NCBI GenBank assembly: GCA_019748235.1
Contig: JAIEPU010000142.1
Coordinates: 1-45,713 of the forward strand
Direction of reading: 5' to 3'
Length of the DNA: 45,713 bases
From: a bacterium
GTDB lineage: Bacteria > Planctomycetota > Planctomycetia > Kolteriales > Kolteriaceae
Positions 8,386-17,677 of the stretch are shown here, in pieces. A program made the position numbers and the translations under genes. The notes below the pieces were generated by a model. It saw only the letters and a list, made by a program, of their open reading frames with translations, searched no databases and was not told the origin of the DNA. Position 1 is the stretch's first letter. Each line of letters begins with the position of its first letter.

Positions 8386-9846
8386 CTACAGCCCAAGCCT
8401 TTTGTTAAGCGTCTCATTGACGATCGCGGGGGGGAATTTTCCTTGAGATCGCTTCATCACTTGCCCCACGAGAGCCCCAAGCGCCTTTCCCTTCCCTGAC
8501 TTGATGTCCTCGACAATCTTGGCATTGTCCGCAAGGACCGCGTCAACAATCGCGTCGATCGCGGCCGTATCAAGCACAACCCCAAGACCTTTTTCATCCA
8601 CGATCGAGGCGGCATCTCGGCCGGTCTCAATCATCTCGGGCAAGACTTTCTCGCGCGCGTCATTCAGGTTGAGCTTGTTTCCCTTCACCAGTTTGATGAG
8701 TTCAGCCAGAGATCCTGGCATGATCGGAAGGTCGCTCATAACCTTGATGCGACCTTCCGCATGCGAAAGGACGTCGTTGATTAACCAATTCGCGGCTGAT
8801 TTCGCGTCGACTTCGTGCGTAAGGAGAGCTTCGAAATAGTCCGAAATAGCACGTCCCTTGTCGATCAATACCGATGCGTTGTAATCGTTGAGGCCAAGCT
8901 CTTCGATGTACCGCTTTTTTCGCTGGGCGCTCGTTTCGCCGAACTCGCCACGAATACGTTCGATGAGGGCATCGTCAATCACGACCGGAACGAGGTCGGG
9001 TTCGGGAAAGTAACGGTAATCCGCTTCTTCTTCCTTTTCCCGCTGGGAGCGTGTGATGCCGCGAGCATCGTCCCAGCCGCGGGTCTGTTTCGGCATCTGG
9101 CCGAGGACTTTGCCATCCTTCTGCCATTGCTCGAACTGGCGTGATGCCTCGTAGATGAGAGATTTCTCGACCGACTTGATGCTATTGAGGTTCTTCACCT
9201 CGACGATCGGCGTCTTGTAGACGTTGCCATCCTTGGTGATGTGCAAGTTGATGTTCGCATCACACCGGAGACTACCCTCTTGCATCTCGCAGTCAGAAAC
9301 ATCGAGATCTCGCATGAGCGTCCGAATGGTTTCGAGATACGCCGCCGCCTCTTCCGGCCTCCGAATATCGGGATAACTGACGACCTCGATGAGAGGCATG
9401 CCGGCGCGATTCAAATCGACGAGTGAATCGCCTCCCCCTTCGGCGTGCAGGTTTTTGCCCGCATCCTCCTCGAGATGCACGCGGATGAGGCGGCACTTCT
9501 TCTCCTCACCGTTCACGTCGTACGTAACAAGTCCTTCGGTCGCGAGTGGGATGTCGTACTGGCTAATTTGATACGCTTTGGGAAGGTCCGGATAGAAGTA
9601 GTGTTTGCGGTCCCACTTGGTGAAGCGAGAAATCTGACAACCGAGCGCGAGCCCCGCTTTGATCGCCAGTTCCAGCGCACGTCGATTCATGACCGGCAAA
9701 ACACCCGGCATGCCGATCGACACGGGACTCACCAGTGTGTTTGGTGGTTCGCCGAACTTCGTGCCGTCGGAGCAGAAGAGCTTGCTTTCAGTCATGAGTT
9801 GCACGTGCACTTCGAGGCCGATGATGATTTCGTAGGTCGTTGCCAT
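8386..9846 (-). CDS. gatB: Asp-tRNA(Asn)/Glu-tRNA(Gln) amidotransferase subunit B
   Basis: 486 residues, the normal length of GatB. It starts YEIIIGLEVHVQL, the family hallmark, and contains FHY/YPDLPK-type text (KHYFYPDLPKAYQISQYD) of the kinase-like tRNA-binding cradle. It ends in the YqeY-like tail domain with GKGKALGALVGQVMK. With GatA and GatC it converts Glu-tRNA(Gln) or Asp-tRNA(Asn), mischarged by non-discriminating synthetases, into the amide form in the cytoplasm, activating the carboxylate with ATP. It is the last of three genes gatC-gatA-gatB on the minus strand, 57 bp after gatA. A run of seven G residues lies near its 3' end around 8428-8434. Confidence 0.97.
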   Translation of the reverse strand: MATTYEIIIGLEVHVQLMTESKLFCSDGTKFGEPPNTLVSPVSIGMPGVLPVMNRRALELAIKAGLALGCQISRFTKWDRKHYFYPDLPKAYQISQYDIPLATEGLVTYDVNGEEKKCRLIRVHLEEDAGKNLHAEGGGDSLVDLNRAGMPLIEVVSYPDIRRPEEAAAYLETIRTLMRDLDVSDCEMQEGSLRCDANINLHITKDGNVYKTPIVEVKNLNSIKSVEKSLIYEASRQFEQWQKDGKVLGQMPKQTRGWDDARGITRSQREKEEEADYRYFPEPDLVPVVIDDALIERIRGEFGETSAQRKKRYIEELGLNDYNASVLIDKGRAISDYFEALLTHEVDAKSAANWLINDVLSHAEGRIKVMSDLPIMPGSLAELIKLVKGNKLNLNDAREKVLPEMIETGRDAASIVDEKGLGVVLDTAAIDAIVDAVLADNAKIVEDIKSGKGKALGALVGQVMKRSQGKFPPAIVNETLNKRLGL

Positions 9847-9903
9847 CTTCTATTTCCGCTCTTTCGTTTTGCTCGGCCGTCCAATTCCTAAAGGAACGAT
9901 CGT

Positions 9904-11364
9904 TTACAGGCTCGGCGTCTTAGTGTGCCAATCCGTTGCTTGCTGATACAAGTAACCGGCTTGAAGGAGTGTCTCTTCCGCGAACGCCGGGCCTTGTAAT
10001 TGCAGACCGATCGGCAGTCCCGATTTCGTGAAGCCGCACGGAATGCTTAGTCCCGGCAAACCGGCAAGGTTCGTCGCGACGGTATAGATGTCGCTCAGAT
10101 ACATCGCGACCGGGTCGTCGGACTTCTCTCCGATCTTGAAGGCGGCCGAAGGTGAGGTTGGCCCTAAAACGACGTCGCATGACTCGAATGCCTTGTCGTA
10201 GTCATTGCGGAGAAGCCGACGCACCTGGAGAGCTTTCACGTAGAAGGCGTCGCGGCGTCCGGCAGAAAGAGCCAGGGTGCCGAGCATGATGCGGCGTTTC
10301 ACTTCCGCTCCGAAGCCTTCTCCTCGGGTCTTCTTGTACATGTCGATCAGATCGGAGTATTCCTTGGCCCGATAGCCGTAATGAACGCCGTCGTAACGGG
10401 CGAGATTGCTCGACGCCTCGGCCGTCGCAACCATGTAGTAAGTCGGAATCGCGTACTTCGACGTTGGAAGCCTGACCTCGACGATCTTTGCTCCCTGCGA
10501 TTCGAGAACACGAACTGCCTCACGGACGGCCGCTTCCACTTCGGGATCGAGTCCTTCGCCGAAATAGTCGGTCACGACGCCGACACGAAGTCCCTTCTTC
10601 GGCGCGCGGCAGATCTTTGAATATTCGGGAACGGGAAGATTCGCACAGGTAGAGTCTCGCTCGTCATGTCCAGAGATCACTTCGAGCAATAGCGCGGCAT
10701 CTTCAACCGTTCGCGCCATCGGACCGATCTGATCCAACGAGCTGGCATACGCGACGAGACCGAACCGCGAAACTCGCCCGTACGTGGGCTTCAGTCCGAC
10801 GATGCCGCAAAGACCGGCGGGCTGCCTGATACTTCCGCCGGTGTCGGTCCCGAGCGAGAGAGGCGCCTCTTTTGCCGCGATGCAGGCAGCCGAACCACCG
10901 CTCGATCCGCCCGGGACGCAATCGAGATTCCAAGGATTGCGAGTCTTTTGGAACGCACTGTTCTCACACGAGCTTCCCATCGCGAACTCATCCATGTTCG
11001 CGCGGGCAATGCGGACGGAACTCGCATTTTGCAACAGCGAGATGACATGTGCGTCATACGGTGCTTTGAAATTCTCAAGCATCCGGCTCGCACATGTGGT
11101 CGGCTCTCCCTTCGTGCAAAGGATGTCCTTCACGATGATGGGAAGTCCCGCGAGCTTACCGACCGGCTTACCGCTCTTGCGAGACAAATCGACGGCTTCC
11201 GCTTGGGCCAGGGCGCCGTCGCGGTCATGATAAAGGAGGGCCTTGACCTTTCCTTCGACCTCGGCGATCCGGTCACAGAATGCCTCTGTCAGTTCCCGTG
11301 AGGTCACTTCTCCCTTGTTGAGAAGAGAAACTAGCTCGGTAGCGGTCTTTTCAATGAGTGACAT
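9904..11364 (-). CDS. gatA: Asp-tRNA(Asn)/Glu-tRNA(Gln) amidotransferase subunit A
   Basis: 486-residue glutamine amidase subunit. The amidase signature is complete: K79 in IIVKDILCTKG, S154 in GGSSGGSAA and S178 in GTDTGGSIRQPA form the Ser-cisSer-Lys triad at the same residue numbers known for the Staphylococcus aureus enzyme. It releases ammonia from glutamine for channelling to GatB. The gene sits between gatC (86 bp upstream) and gatB on the minus strand, so the three subunits are probably co-transcribed. The presence of GatCAB suggests the organism lacks GlnRS, AsnRS or both, though this cannot be verified here. Confidence 0.97.
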   Translation of the reverse strand: MSLIEKTATELVSLLNKGEVTSRELTEAFCDRIAEVEGKVKALLYHDRDGALAQAEAVDLSRKSGKPVGKLAGLPIIVKDILCTKGEPTTCASRMLENFKAPYDAHVISLLQNASSVRIARANMDEFAMGSSCENSAFQKTRNPWNLDCVPGGSSGGSAACIAAKEAPLSLGTDTGGSIRQPAGLCGIVGLKPTYGRVSRFGLVAYASSLDQIGPMARTVEDAALLLEVISGHDERDSTCANLPVPEYSKICRAPKKGLRVGVVTDYFGEGLDPEVEAAVREAVRVLESQGAKIVEVRLPTSKYAIPTYYMVATAEASSNLARYDGVHYGYRAKEYSDLIDMYKKTRGEGFGAEVKRRIMLGTLALSAGRRDAFYVKALQVRRLLRNDYDKAFESCDVVLGPTSPSAAFKIGEKSDDPVAMYLSDIYTVATNLAGLPGLSIPCGFTKSGLPIGLQLQGPAFAEETLLQAGYLYQQATDWHTKTPSL

Positions 11365-11450
11365 GATCGGCCCACGAGAGTGTTTAGTTTGTTCGAATCA
11401 TTCATTGCCATCGGCGGAGATCATTCGCTCTATGCCGCGGCGGAATTGCA

Positions 11451-11738
11451 TCAGTCCAGGATCGGTGGAACGGAGAAGAAGTCGCCGACACGTTTGGGAG
11501 CATTGGCGAGAGCCTCATCGGGAGGGAGCCCCGGCTTCTTTTCATCCTCGCGAAAGACGTTTTGAATCGGTAGACAATGAGCCATCGGCTCGATTCCCTC
11601 GGTATCGATCGCTTCAAGCTGTTCAAAGAAGCCGAGAATCGCGGTGAGCTGCTTGCTCATGGATTCGATCTCACTCTCAGTGAGATGTAACCGGCCGAGA
11701 TCGGCAATCTTGACGACCTGCTCTCGCGTGAAAGCCAT
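11451..11738 (-). CDS. gatC: Asp-tRNA(Asn)/Glu-tRNA(Gln) amidotransferase subunit C
   Basis: 95-residue small subunit that wraps the GatA-GatB interface. MAFTREQVVKIADLGRLHLTE-type text is the typical start, followed by the conserved LxxILxFFEQL helix, the EPM region around residue 50 and the REDE segment before the C-terminus. The ATG at 11738 is chosen because GGAG stands eight bases upstream and the family begins here; the reading frame is open 15 codons further upstream but that stretch has no family character. It is the first gene of gatC-gatA-gatB. Confidence 0.93.
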   Translation of the reverse strand: MAFTREQVVKIADLGRLHLTESEIESMSKQLTAILGFFEQLEAIDTEGIEPMAHCLPIQNVFREDEKKPGLPPDEALANAPKRVGDFFSVPPILD

Positions 11739-11952
11739 GAAACGCTCCACTGCATGCGGAAAGAGACAATCAGTCCAAACCACTGGTGAGCCGCGATCCC
11801 TGCCAACGATACCAGGCCATTTTGAATGACCCGCTACGAGGAAATCACGACTCCGACGAACACCGGCGATTTATACGATCGCCTCGCTCCAGTGGACAAT
11901 AAGAGGGAATGGGAGATCGGATAGGTTCGTGCTCGTTTTTGCGGTGCGAAGA

Positions 11953-13218
11953 TTACGGAAGATCAATCATCGAAGAGGGATCGAGCGGTTCTGCTTGGCC
12001 AGTGAGAGAAGCCCCGCTCCGTGCGGCAGGAATGACCGACTGCGGCGAAGGTTGTGGTTTTGCGACGTCGGACCTAGCGGCAATCTTCTGCCCGGGGCGA
12101 TATCCCCCAGGGGCGATACCATCAAAGACTTGTGGAATTCCCTCAGTCGGTCCAATCGTCGGCGTAGGGACTGCGGCAGCTATTGTTGGCACCGGCTGCG
12201 AAGCAGGCATTTGCTGACTCGCCGGGAGTGCGGCCGGAATGGCCGGAGTTGCTGGAACCTGAACCGGTTCCGGCCTGTCGAGCGTCGCTCCGGGAGATTC
12301 ATAGTTGACGAGTCGGGGCTGATCCCCCTGAGCCATTTGATCTTGCCGATGCTGAATGGATGCCTGCCGACGGCGATACTCTTCTCCCAAGTCAACGACT
12401 TGCGAGTTGATGTAATTTCCCCGACTAAACAGGTGCGCCGCCCATTGAGAATCGATCTGGTTCACTTCGATGGCTCGCGAGCGCATCACAATCGTCAGAT
12501 CCGTTTTCGCGTCAGGGAAGATCAGCTTCACCTTCTGTGGAATGAAAACACCCGCCGGATCGTCGTAATAGTTCAGAATCCGTGCCTCCGCCAGAATGCG
12601 AGGCTTGTCGCTGTGCAGATTCCAGACTTCAAATGAGGAAGCTCGTCCAGTCTCTCGATCAACGACGATTCGCTTCACCACCGGTTCCCCTGAAGGAGCG
12701 GTTTCAGACGAAACGAGCGTCACGCAACTGTCGAAACCTTTTTCGAAGCGGAATTTTTTCGGATCCAGCGGAACCGACCCCAGCACTTGAATCAGGTCGT
12801 CCGGATGGAACGGCATGGGAAGAGTTACATTCGCAAGGTCGTCTCTTTTACAAAAATACACAGCGGGGGGAGTCGCTCGGGCCATCCAAAACCAGACCTC
12901 GTTCGAGTTCGATCCAAGGTCCGCTTCGTGCTTTCCGAGAAACTTGCCAGTCAGCCGGAAGTTACTTGGTTCTTGGAAGGCGAGCATAGCATCGAGCGTG
13001 TAGGACTGGCCGTCGCTGTGGCCGCTGACATCCACCGTGCGGCACACGACGGATTGAATCTGCTCAGCATTGTGATTCCAATGCGCGAGGAAATTGTCCG
13101 CGAGCTTCTGATCTCCCGTCTGCGGACGAGGTTGCGCGACAGGGCGAGTCCCCATGGAGGAGCAGCCGAGAGTCGCGCCCATCAGGGCGACCGCGATGAT
13201 CGGAAGCCTGAAACTCAT
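11953..13218 (-). CDS. Planctomycete DUF1571-type lipoprotein
   Basis: 421 residues. The first 18 form a lipoprotein signal peptide ending in lipobox TLGC, with Cys19 the lipidation site, so the mature protein should be membrane-anchored in the cell envelope. Residues about 35-290 read as a LolA-like beta-rich fold of the kind annotated DUF1571 (a segment with DAMLAFQEPSNFRL, then VDRETGRASSFEVW). The last about 110 residues are a low-complexity Gln/Pro/Ala-rich tail (PATPAIPAALPASQQMPASQ region). I do not know its function; LolA-like folds bind lipids or acyl chains. It follows the small gene at 13254-13769 by 35 bp on the same strand, and the two are probably one transcript. The domain assignment is from recall of the family, not a search. 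Confidence 0.7.
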   Translation of the reverse strand: MSFRLPIIAVALMGATLGCSSMGTRPVAQPRPQTGDQKLADNFLAHWNHNAEQIQSVVCRTVDVSGHSDGQSYTLDAMLAFQEPSNFRLTGKFLGKHEADLGSNSNEVWFWMARATPPAVYFCKRDDLANVTLPMPFHPDDLIQVLGSVPLDPKKFRFEKGFDSCVTLVSSETAPSGEPVVKRIVVDRETGRASSFEVWNLHSDKPRILAEARILNYYDDPAGVFIPQKVKLIFPDAKTDLTIVMRSRAIEVNQIDSQWAAHLFSRGNYINSQVVDLGEEYRRRQASIQHRQDQMAQGDQPRLVNYESPGATLDRPEPVQVPATPAIPAALPASQQMPASQPVPTIAAAVPTPTIGPTEGIPQVFDGIAPGGYRPGQKIAARSDVAKPQPSPQSVIPAARSGASLTGQAEPLDPSSMIDLP

Positions 13219-13253
13219 CTACTTCCTCTAAGCCTCTGTCCTAATCATCCGCG

Positions 13254-13769
13254 TTAAATCTCTTGTTCTTTCGAAGCCGCTTCCATCCAGCTTTGAAGGT
13301 CGTTTTCGAGGGCCTGGATCTCGGCCTCACCGAGCCCAGGATCCTCTACCTCGATCGTCCGCGATTCACTCGGACGACGGACGACCAGAAAGTCCTGATC
13401 GCTGTCGCGGCGGATACTGTGCAACTTGAGTGCCCGTTTTCGAACCAGAAGAAGCGTGAGCATGTATCGCCGCTTCTTCATGTCCTCATCAAGGGACCCT
13501 GCTTCCACATCAAGTCGGTCGAACAACTCGACCATAGTCTCGAGAGGAATCTCCTTTGGCTTCGGAGGGGGAGGAGGGGCTTCCGCCAGCTTACCCTTCC
13601 AGTAGCCGATCGTTCCCTCCGGAGGTCCGGTCCAAGCTTCGAGCGAATAATCGCGACGCTCCGGACCGACCGCTGTCTCCACGAGCACCGAGTAGTAACT
13701 CTCTCCGGGACGAATTTCTCTCCCGGTCGAATGGCATCGGTGCGTATGTTTTCCGACTTCGTGCAGCAC
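13254..13769 (-). CDS. Conserved uncharacterised protein with Cys-x-x-TGR start motif
   Basis: 171-residue soluble protein without signal peptide. The N-terminus HRCHSTGREIRPGESYYSVL, then RRDYSLEAWTGPPEG and GYWKGK, resembles a family of unnamed proteins I recall from planctomycetes and Verrucomicrobia. A proline run (64-68 region) links this to a helical, charged C-terminal half ending LQSWMEAASKEQEI. One Cys/His cluster near residues 8-13 (H8, H10, C12, H13) could bind metal, but this is not demonstrated. The start is GTG 13769, since an in-frame stop lies three codons upstream; AAAGG precedes it by six bases. It is the upstream partner of the lipoprotein gene. Function unknown. Confidence 0.65.
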   Translation of the reverse strand: MLHEVGKHTHRCHSTGREIRPGESYYSVLVETAVGPERRDYSLEAWTGPPEGTIGYWKGKLAEAPPPPPKPKEIPLETMVELFDRLDVEAGSLDEDMKKRRYMLTLLLVRKRALKLHSIRRDSDQDFLVVRRPSESRTIEVEDPGLGEAEIQALENDLQSWMEAASKEQEI

Positions 13770-14180
13770 CGCGAACCTTTAATCTCCTGTCGCGTGAATC
13801 CTGTACACATCAACACGCGAATAATCGAGGCCGTCCGGCCTGGATTTTTGGCCCATAGTCGACGATTCGGTCTGCCACAAGGCGAGAGAATTGTAACTTG
13901 CCCGATTCTCGATCACTTTAGAAGAAATCGATCGGATTCTGGCTTTTGTCGATTTGGCATGTGTAGGATTCTGTGAAGTCGGCAAAGTCCAACGTCCGAA
14001 CCCAGTGCCGCTTCTTTCCCTCCACTTTTCCAGAGGAAAGATCGTACCGGACGCCAGGGAACGGCCGATCCCATACGATGGGCGAGATGCCCTCATCCGC
14101 AGAATCGGGATTTCCGGTGAATTAGGAAGCCCTGGAGATGTGGAGAGAACCGCTCATCTTTTCGTGTCGGAGTGTGCACT
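13770..14180. promoter_or_regulatory. 411-bp divergent intergenic region
   Basis: Lies between the small unknown gene (leftward) and the serine acetyltransferase gene (rightward). Open frames within it lack any protein-like character. One terminator-like element is visible on the plus strand: AGGCC (13828-13832), loop GTCC, GGCCT (13837-13841), then five T residues at 13845-13849; but no plus-strand gene precedes it, so its purpose is unclear. Promoters for both flanking genes should be here; I cannot place them with confidence. Confidence 0.4.
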
Positions 14181-15128
14181 ATGGCCGCGGACATTCGACT
14201 TAAAGAATCGTCGCTTCCGTCGATCACCGACCGGATCGTTGCCACCTACGTCGAATGCGGCGGCATTCACCATCTCGATCATTGTCCCCTACCCAGCCGT
14301 GAAGTCATCATCCGCATGATCGATGACCTGCATGAGGTTCTCTATCCCGGATTCAGTCGCCGGCAAAATCTCCACCTGTCGAATGTGGAGTATCACACCG
14401 GGGCCTTGCTCGTCACTCTTCATGATTCATTGACCGAGCAGATTTCCCGCGCGCTGAAGCATGATTGCGAGGCGCACGGAACGCCGCTCATCGACTATGA
14501 ACAGATCGGCCAGCGAAAGGCAGTCCAGTTCCTCGAAACTTTGCCGGACTTACGACGAACGCTTGCCGACGATGCTCAATCGGCCGTTGACGGCGACCCT
14601 GCCGCGGCGGATACGACCGAAGTCGTCTTTTGCTACCCTGGTCTACTCGCGATCACCATTTATCGATTGGCGCATGAGCTTCACAAACTCGATATTCCTC
14701 TCATTCCACGCATGATGACCGAATATGCCCACAGCAAGACGGGAATTGATATTCACCCCGGCGCACGAATCGGGAAGCGATTCTTCATCGACCACGGCAC
14801 CGGTGTTGTCATTGGAGAGACATGCGACATCGGCCAGGACGTCAAGTTGTATCAGGGTGTCACGCTCGGCGCGCTAAGCTTCCCAAAGGATGATGCAGGT
14901 AACATCATTAAGGGACAGAAGCGGCATCCGACGCTGAAAGACGGTGTCGTCGTTTATGCGAATGCGACGATCCTCGGCGGTGATACCGTGGTCGGTGAAA
15001 ACACCGTCATCGGATCGAGCGTCTGGATTACGAGCAGCGTCGCGCCCAATATGGTGGTCACGCTGGAGAAGCCCAATCTCCGGATCAAGGGAACCGGTTT
15101 ACCCGGTCCGTCGTCTCGAACGGCCTGA
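14181..15128 (+). CDS. cysE: Serine O-acetyltransferase
   Basis: 315-residue enzyme that makes O-acetylserine from serine and acetyl-CoA, the first step of cysteine synthesis in the cytoplasm. The N-terminal helical domain (1-180) includes [15 protein letters not shown] and is followed by a left-handed beta-helix of hexapeptide repeats (about 185-300). D190 and H205 (in GIDIHPGA and FIDHGTG) are 15 residues apart and correspond to the catalytic Asp143/His158 pair of E. coli CysE. The long N-terminus resembles the EpsC-like type. ATG 14181 is preferred, with GGAG eight bases upstream; a GTG nine bases earlier is in frame. The C-terminus lacks the extended CysK-binding tail ending in Ile, so complex formation with cysteine synthase is doubtful. 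Confidence 0.92.
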   Translation: MAADIRLKESSLPSITDRIVATYVECGGIHHLDHCPLPSREVIIRMIDDLHEVLYPGFSRRQNLHLSNVEYHTGALLVTLHDSLTEQISRALKHDCEAHGTPLIDYEQIGQRKAVQFLETLPDLRRTLADDAQSAVDGDPAAADTTEVVFCYPGLLAITIYRLAHELHKLDIPLIPRMMTEYAHSKTGIDIHPGARIGKRFFIDHGTGVVIGETCDIGQDVKLYQGVTLGALSFPKDDAGNIIKGQKRHPTLKDGVVVYANATILGGDTVVGENTVIGSSVWITSSVAPNMVVTLEKPNLRIKGTGLPGPSSRTA

Positions 15129-15298
15129 AGTCTGCCCGTCATCGGTTCCTGAAGATACCACCTGGTTCGAATTTTGATGGCGGAATACGCCATGTGAAGA
15201 TTCCGTCATTTGTAGCCGCTCGCCCCGGCGGGTATAGTTGACATAGGGTTGTCGCGGGCGACCGCCTTCCCTCCCCCGTTTTCATTGAGGGATCCACC

Positions 15299-16267
15299 GT
15301 GTTTGATTCTCGCTGGGCTCGTATTGCCTTTTGTATTTGCGCGACCGTTTCCCTTTCGTCAGCCTGGGGCGCGGACAAATCGAAAGAGGATGAAGAAGGT
15401 TCGTACATCCGTGTCGTTCGCAACGACAAGGGAACTCCCGTCTCGATGGAAACTTCCATCATCACTCTCAGTAACGGCAAGACAGGAGATGAGGAGCAAA
15501 CGATTGACCTCGTGAGCGCGATTCACGTCGGCGATCGTCAGTACTACACCCAGCTCAACGATCTTTTCACTCAGTACGACGCGCTTCTCTACGAGCTTGT
15601 CGCCCCCGAGGGAGCGACCCCCGCCGACCGCCCGACGGATGGAGGGAAGCATCCGATCGCGGCCATGCAAGATGGCTTGAAGGAATTGCTCGCGCTTGAG
15701 CATCAGCTAGCGATTGTTGACTACGAGAAAGACAACTTCGTCCATGCGGATATGTCGCCCGAGGATTTTGAAAAGGCAATGAAGGAACGAGGCGAATCTT
15801 TCATGACGATGTTCTTTCGGATGGCATTCGAGGGAATGAAGCAGCAATCGAAGAAGGGTTACAGCGAAGGAGAAGACCTTCGCATGTTGATGGCCCTGAT
15901 GAGCCCGAACCGTCCACTGGCCCTCAAACGAATACTTTCCGACCAATTCGAGCAACTCGAGTCGATCTCCGCGGGACTCGATGGTCCGGCAGGATCGGCC
16001 ATCGTGACTGATCGCAACAAGAAAGCTCTCGAAGTTCTCACCAAAACTCTCAACAAAGGGAGTAAAAAGGTCGGCATCTTTTACGGTGCGGCCCACATGG
16101 CCGACATGGAGAAGCGGCTGATCAATGATTTCCATTTCAAGCGGACCGGCCAAAAATGGCTCGTGGCGTGGGACATGAAAGAGAACAAGCAGACCAGCGA
16201 GTTCATGAAAAAGCTCGAGCAAAACCGAAAGAAACGAGCGAAACTGCAACCCGCCGCGACTCCGTGA
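15299..16267 (+). CDS. Secreted TraB/GumN/TIKI-like protein
   Basis: 322 residues. A signal peptide (about 1-24, ending SAWG/A) suggests export to the periplasm. The TIKI/TraB-type layout is visible: LVSAIHVGD at 71-79 near the start, YELV at 98-101, and YGAAHMADME at 262-271 near the end, where the family has two GxxH motifs and a Glu. Here the first motif reads SAIH, so the glycine is replaced by serine while H76 is kept; the second is intact with H266. In animals TIKI proteins are metal-dependent proteases; bacterial members are mostly uncharacterised. The C-terminal 30 residues are Lys-rich and helical. The start is GTG 15299 with GAGG nine bases upstream. It is monocistronic in appearance, between cysE and the uronate isomerase-like gene. 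Confidence 0.65.
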   Translation: MFDSRWARIAFCICATVSLSSAWGADKSKEDEEGSYIRVVRNDKGTPVSMETSIITLSNGKTGDEEQTIDLVSAIHVGDRQYYTQLNDLFTQYDALLYELVAPEGATPADRPTDGGKHPIAAMQDGLKELLALEHQLAIVDYEKDNFVHADMSPEDFEKAMKERGESFMTMFFRMAFEGMKQQSKKGYSEGEDLRMLMALMSPNRPLALKRILSDQFEQLESISAGLDGPAGSAIVTDRNKKALEVLTKTLNKGSKKVGIFYGAAHMADMEKRLINDFHFKRTGQKWLVAWDMKENKQTSEFMKKLEQNRKKRAKLQPAATP

Positions 16268-16411
16268 CCAAGCGGAGTTCATCCCGAACCTGACCGCTCC
16301 CCCGCGGAATGTGTATTCCGTGAGCCATTCCCTTGTTCAGCGGTTCTTGCATCCCTATCTCACCCGCAGTAATTACGCTCTCCGATTTCTGCTCGCACGA
16401 GGATCGATCTC

Positions 16412-17677
16412 ATGCAGGACCTTTCCGATCGTCTCTTTGCCGAGATCTCGAAGATACGTCTGATCGATCCACATACGCATATTAATCCGCTCGCCGCGGC
16501 GTCGACGACTTTAAACGATTTGCTCGGTTACCACTACTACACGGAGCTCGCCCATTCGGCGGGTCTACCCAAGCACGCCATCGAGTCTGCGAAAGGTGTC
16601 GAACTCGCGAAGTTACTCATCAAGCAACTCGAAACCTGCACGAACACCGTCCAATACAGTTGGCTCATTGAAATCGTGCAGTCTTTCTTCAACTATCAAG
16701 GAGATCAGATCGAGGTCGGGCACGTCGATTCACTCTTTGCGGCTGCTGAAGTAAAAATGAAAGCGCCGACGTGGACGGACTCGGTGTTTGAAAAGACCGG
16801 ACTTGAAGCTCTTTTTCTGACGAATGACTTCGACGATCCGCTCGAGGGATTCGACACCAAGCATTACATCCCATGCCTTCGGACCGATGACCTTGTCTTC
16901 AAGCTTGATCAGCCGAGCGTGCAAAATCGGATCGGCAAAGCGACCGGACTGGAGTGGCATGGGATCGAGGCGGTCATTCAAAAGCTTTTCGAAAAGTTCG
17001 TTGCCAAGGGAGCGAAGGCCTGCGCCATCTCTCTACCTCCTGACTTCGAACCGATTCGCCCCACCGCCACGGAATTCAGATCGGCGCTCGATGCCATCGG
17101 CCTCGGCACACTGACGGCGGAGCACAAGAGAGTCGTCGCGAACGGTGTCTTCTATTTACTTGCCGACGGATGCGAGGCAAACCGACTTCCCTTCGACCTG
17201 ATGATCGGCGTTCGGCGAAGCGTCTACGAGCAAGGAGTCTATCAAGGACAAGATCTCTTTGATCAGCGAACGTCGCTTTATCTGTATCGCCAGCTCTTCA
17301 ATGACAAACCTTCCGTAACGTTCTTCGTCTCCGTCCTGACGCACGGACAGAATCAAGAGCTCACGTCGTACGCGTGGATCTTTCCGAACGTCGTCACAAG
17401 CGGCCACTGGTGGTACTCTAATATTCCGATCTACATCGAAGCGGACACGCGTGCGCGGCTGGAGGCCGTCCCCTTCACCAAACAGATCGGCTATTACAGC
17501 GACGCCTACAAGTTGGAATTCATCTTGCCGAAGTTCAACATGTACCGGCGATGCCTGGCACGCGTCCTCGCGCAAGACTTCGTGATCGGCCGAGGCTGGA
17601 GTGAAGAACGAGCGGTCGCACTCGCTTATGAAATCCTGCGTGGCAATGTTGAACGCATCTTTCTGCCGAACATCTGA
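16412..17677 (+). CDS. Uronate isomerase-like amidohydrolase-superfamily protein
   Basis: 421-residue TIM-barrel protein. LIDPHTHINP (residues 17-26) gives the metal-binding HxH of the amidohydrolase superfamily. Downstream, FPNVVTSGHWWYSNIPIY matches the GWWFND region of glucuronate/galacturonate isomerase (UxaC), and YYSDAYKLEFILPKFNMYRR the TDSRSFL...YRR end of that family, with SDAYK in place of the usual DSR. It may therefore be a diverged uronate isomerase or a related lyase/hydrolase with other substrate use. ATG 16412 follows GAGGATCG. Its stop codon directly abuts the stop codon of the convergent carboxylesterase gene with no bases between. Confidence 0.75.
   Translation: MQDLSDRLFAEISKIRLIDPHTHINPLAAASTTLNDLLGYHYYTELAHSAGLPKHAIESAKGVELAKLLIKQLETCTNTVQYSWLIEIVQSFFNYQGDQIEVGHVDSLFAAAEVKMKAPTWTDSVFEKTGLEALFLTNDFDDPLEGFDTKHYIPCLRTDDLVFKLDQPSVQNRIGKATGLEWHGIEAVIQKLFEKFVAKGAKACAISLPPDFEPIRPTATEFRSALDAIGLGTLTAEHKRVVANGVFYLLADGCEANRLPFDLMIGVRRSVYEQGVYQGQDLFDQRTSLYLYRQLFNDKPSVTFFVSVLTHGQNQELTSYAWIFPNVVTSGHWWYSNIPIYIEADTRARLEAVPFTKQIGYYSDAYKLEFILPKFNMYRRCLARVLAQDFVIGRGWSEERAVALAYEILRGNVERIFLPNI

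Noticed and set aside
13828-13849. Terminator-like hairpin with a T5 tract on the plus strand
   Set aside because: No plus-strand gene ends upstream of it, so it is listed only as part of the intergenic region.
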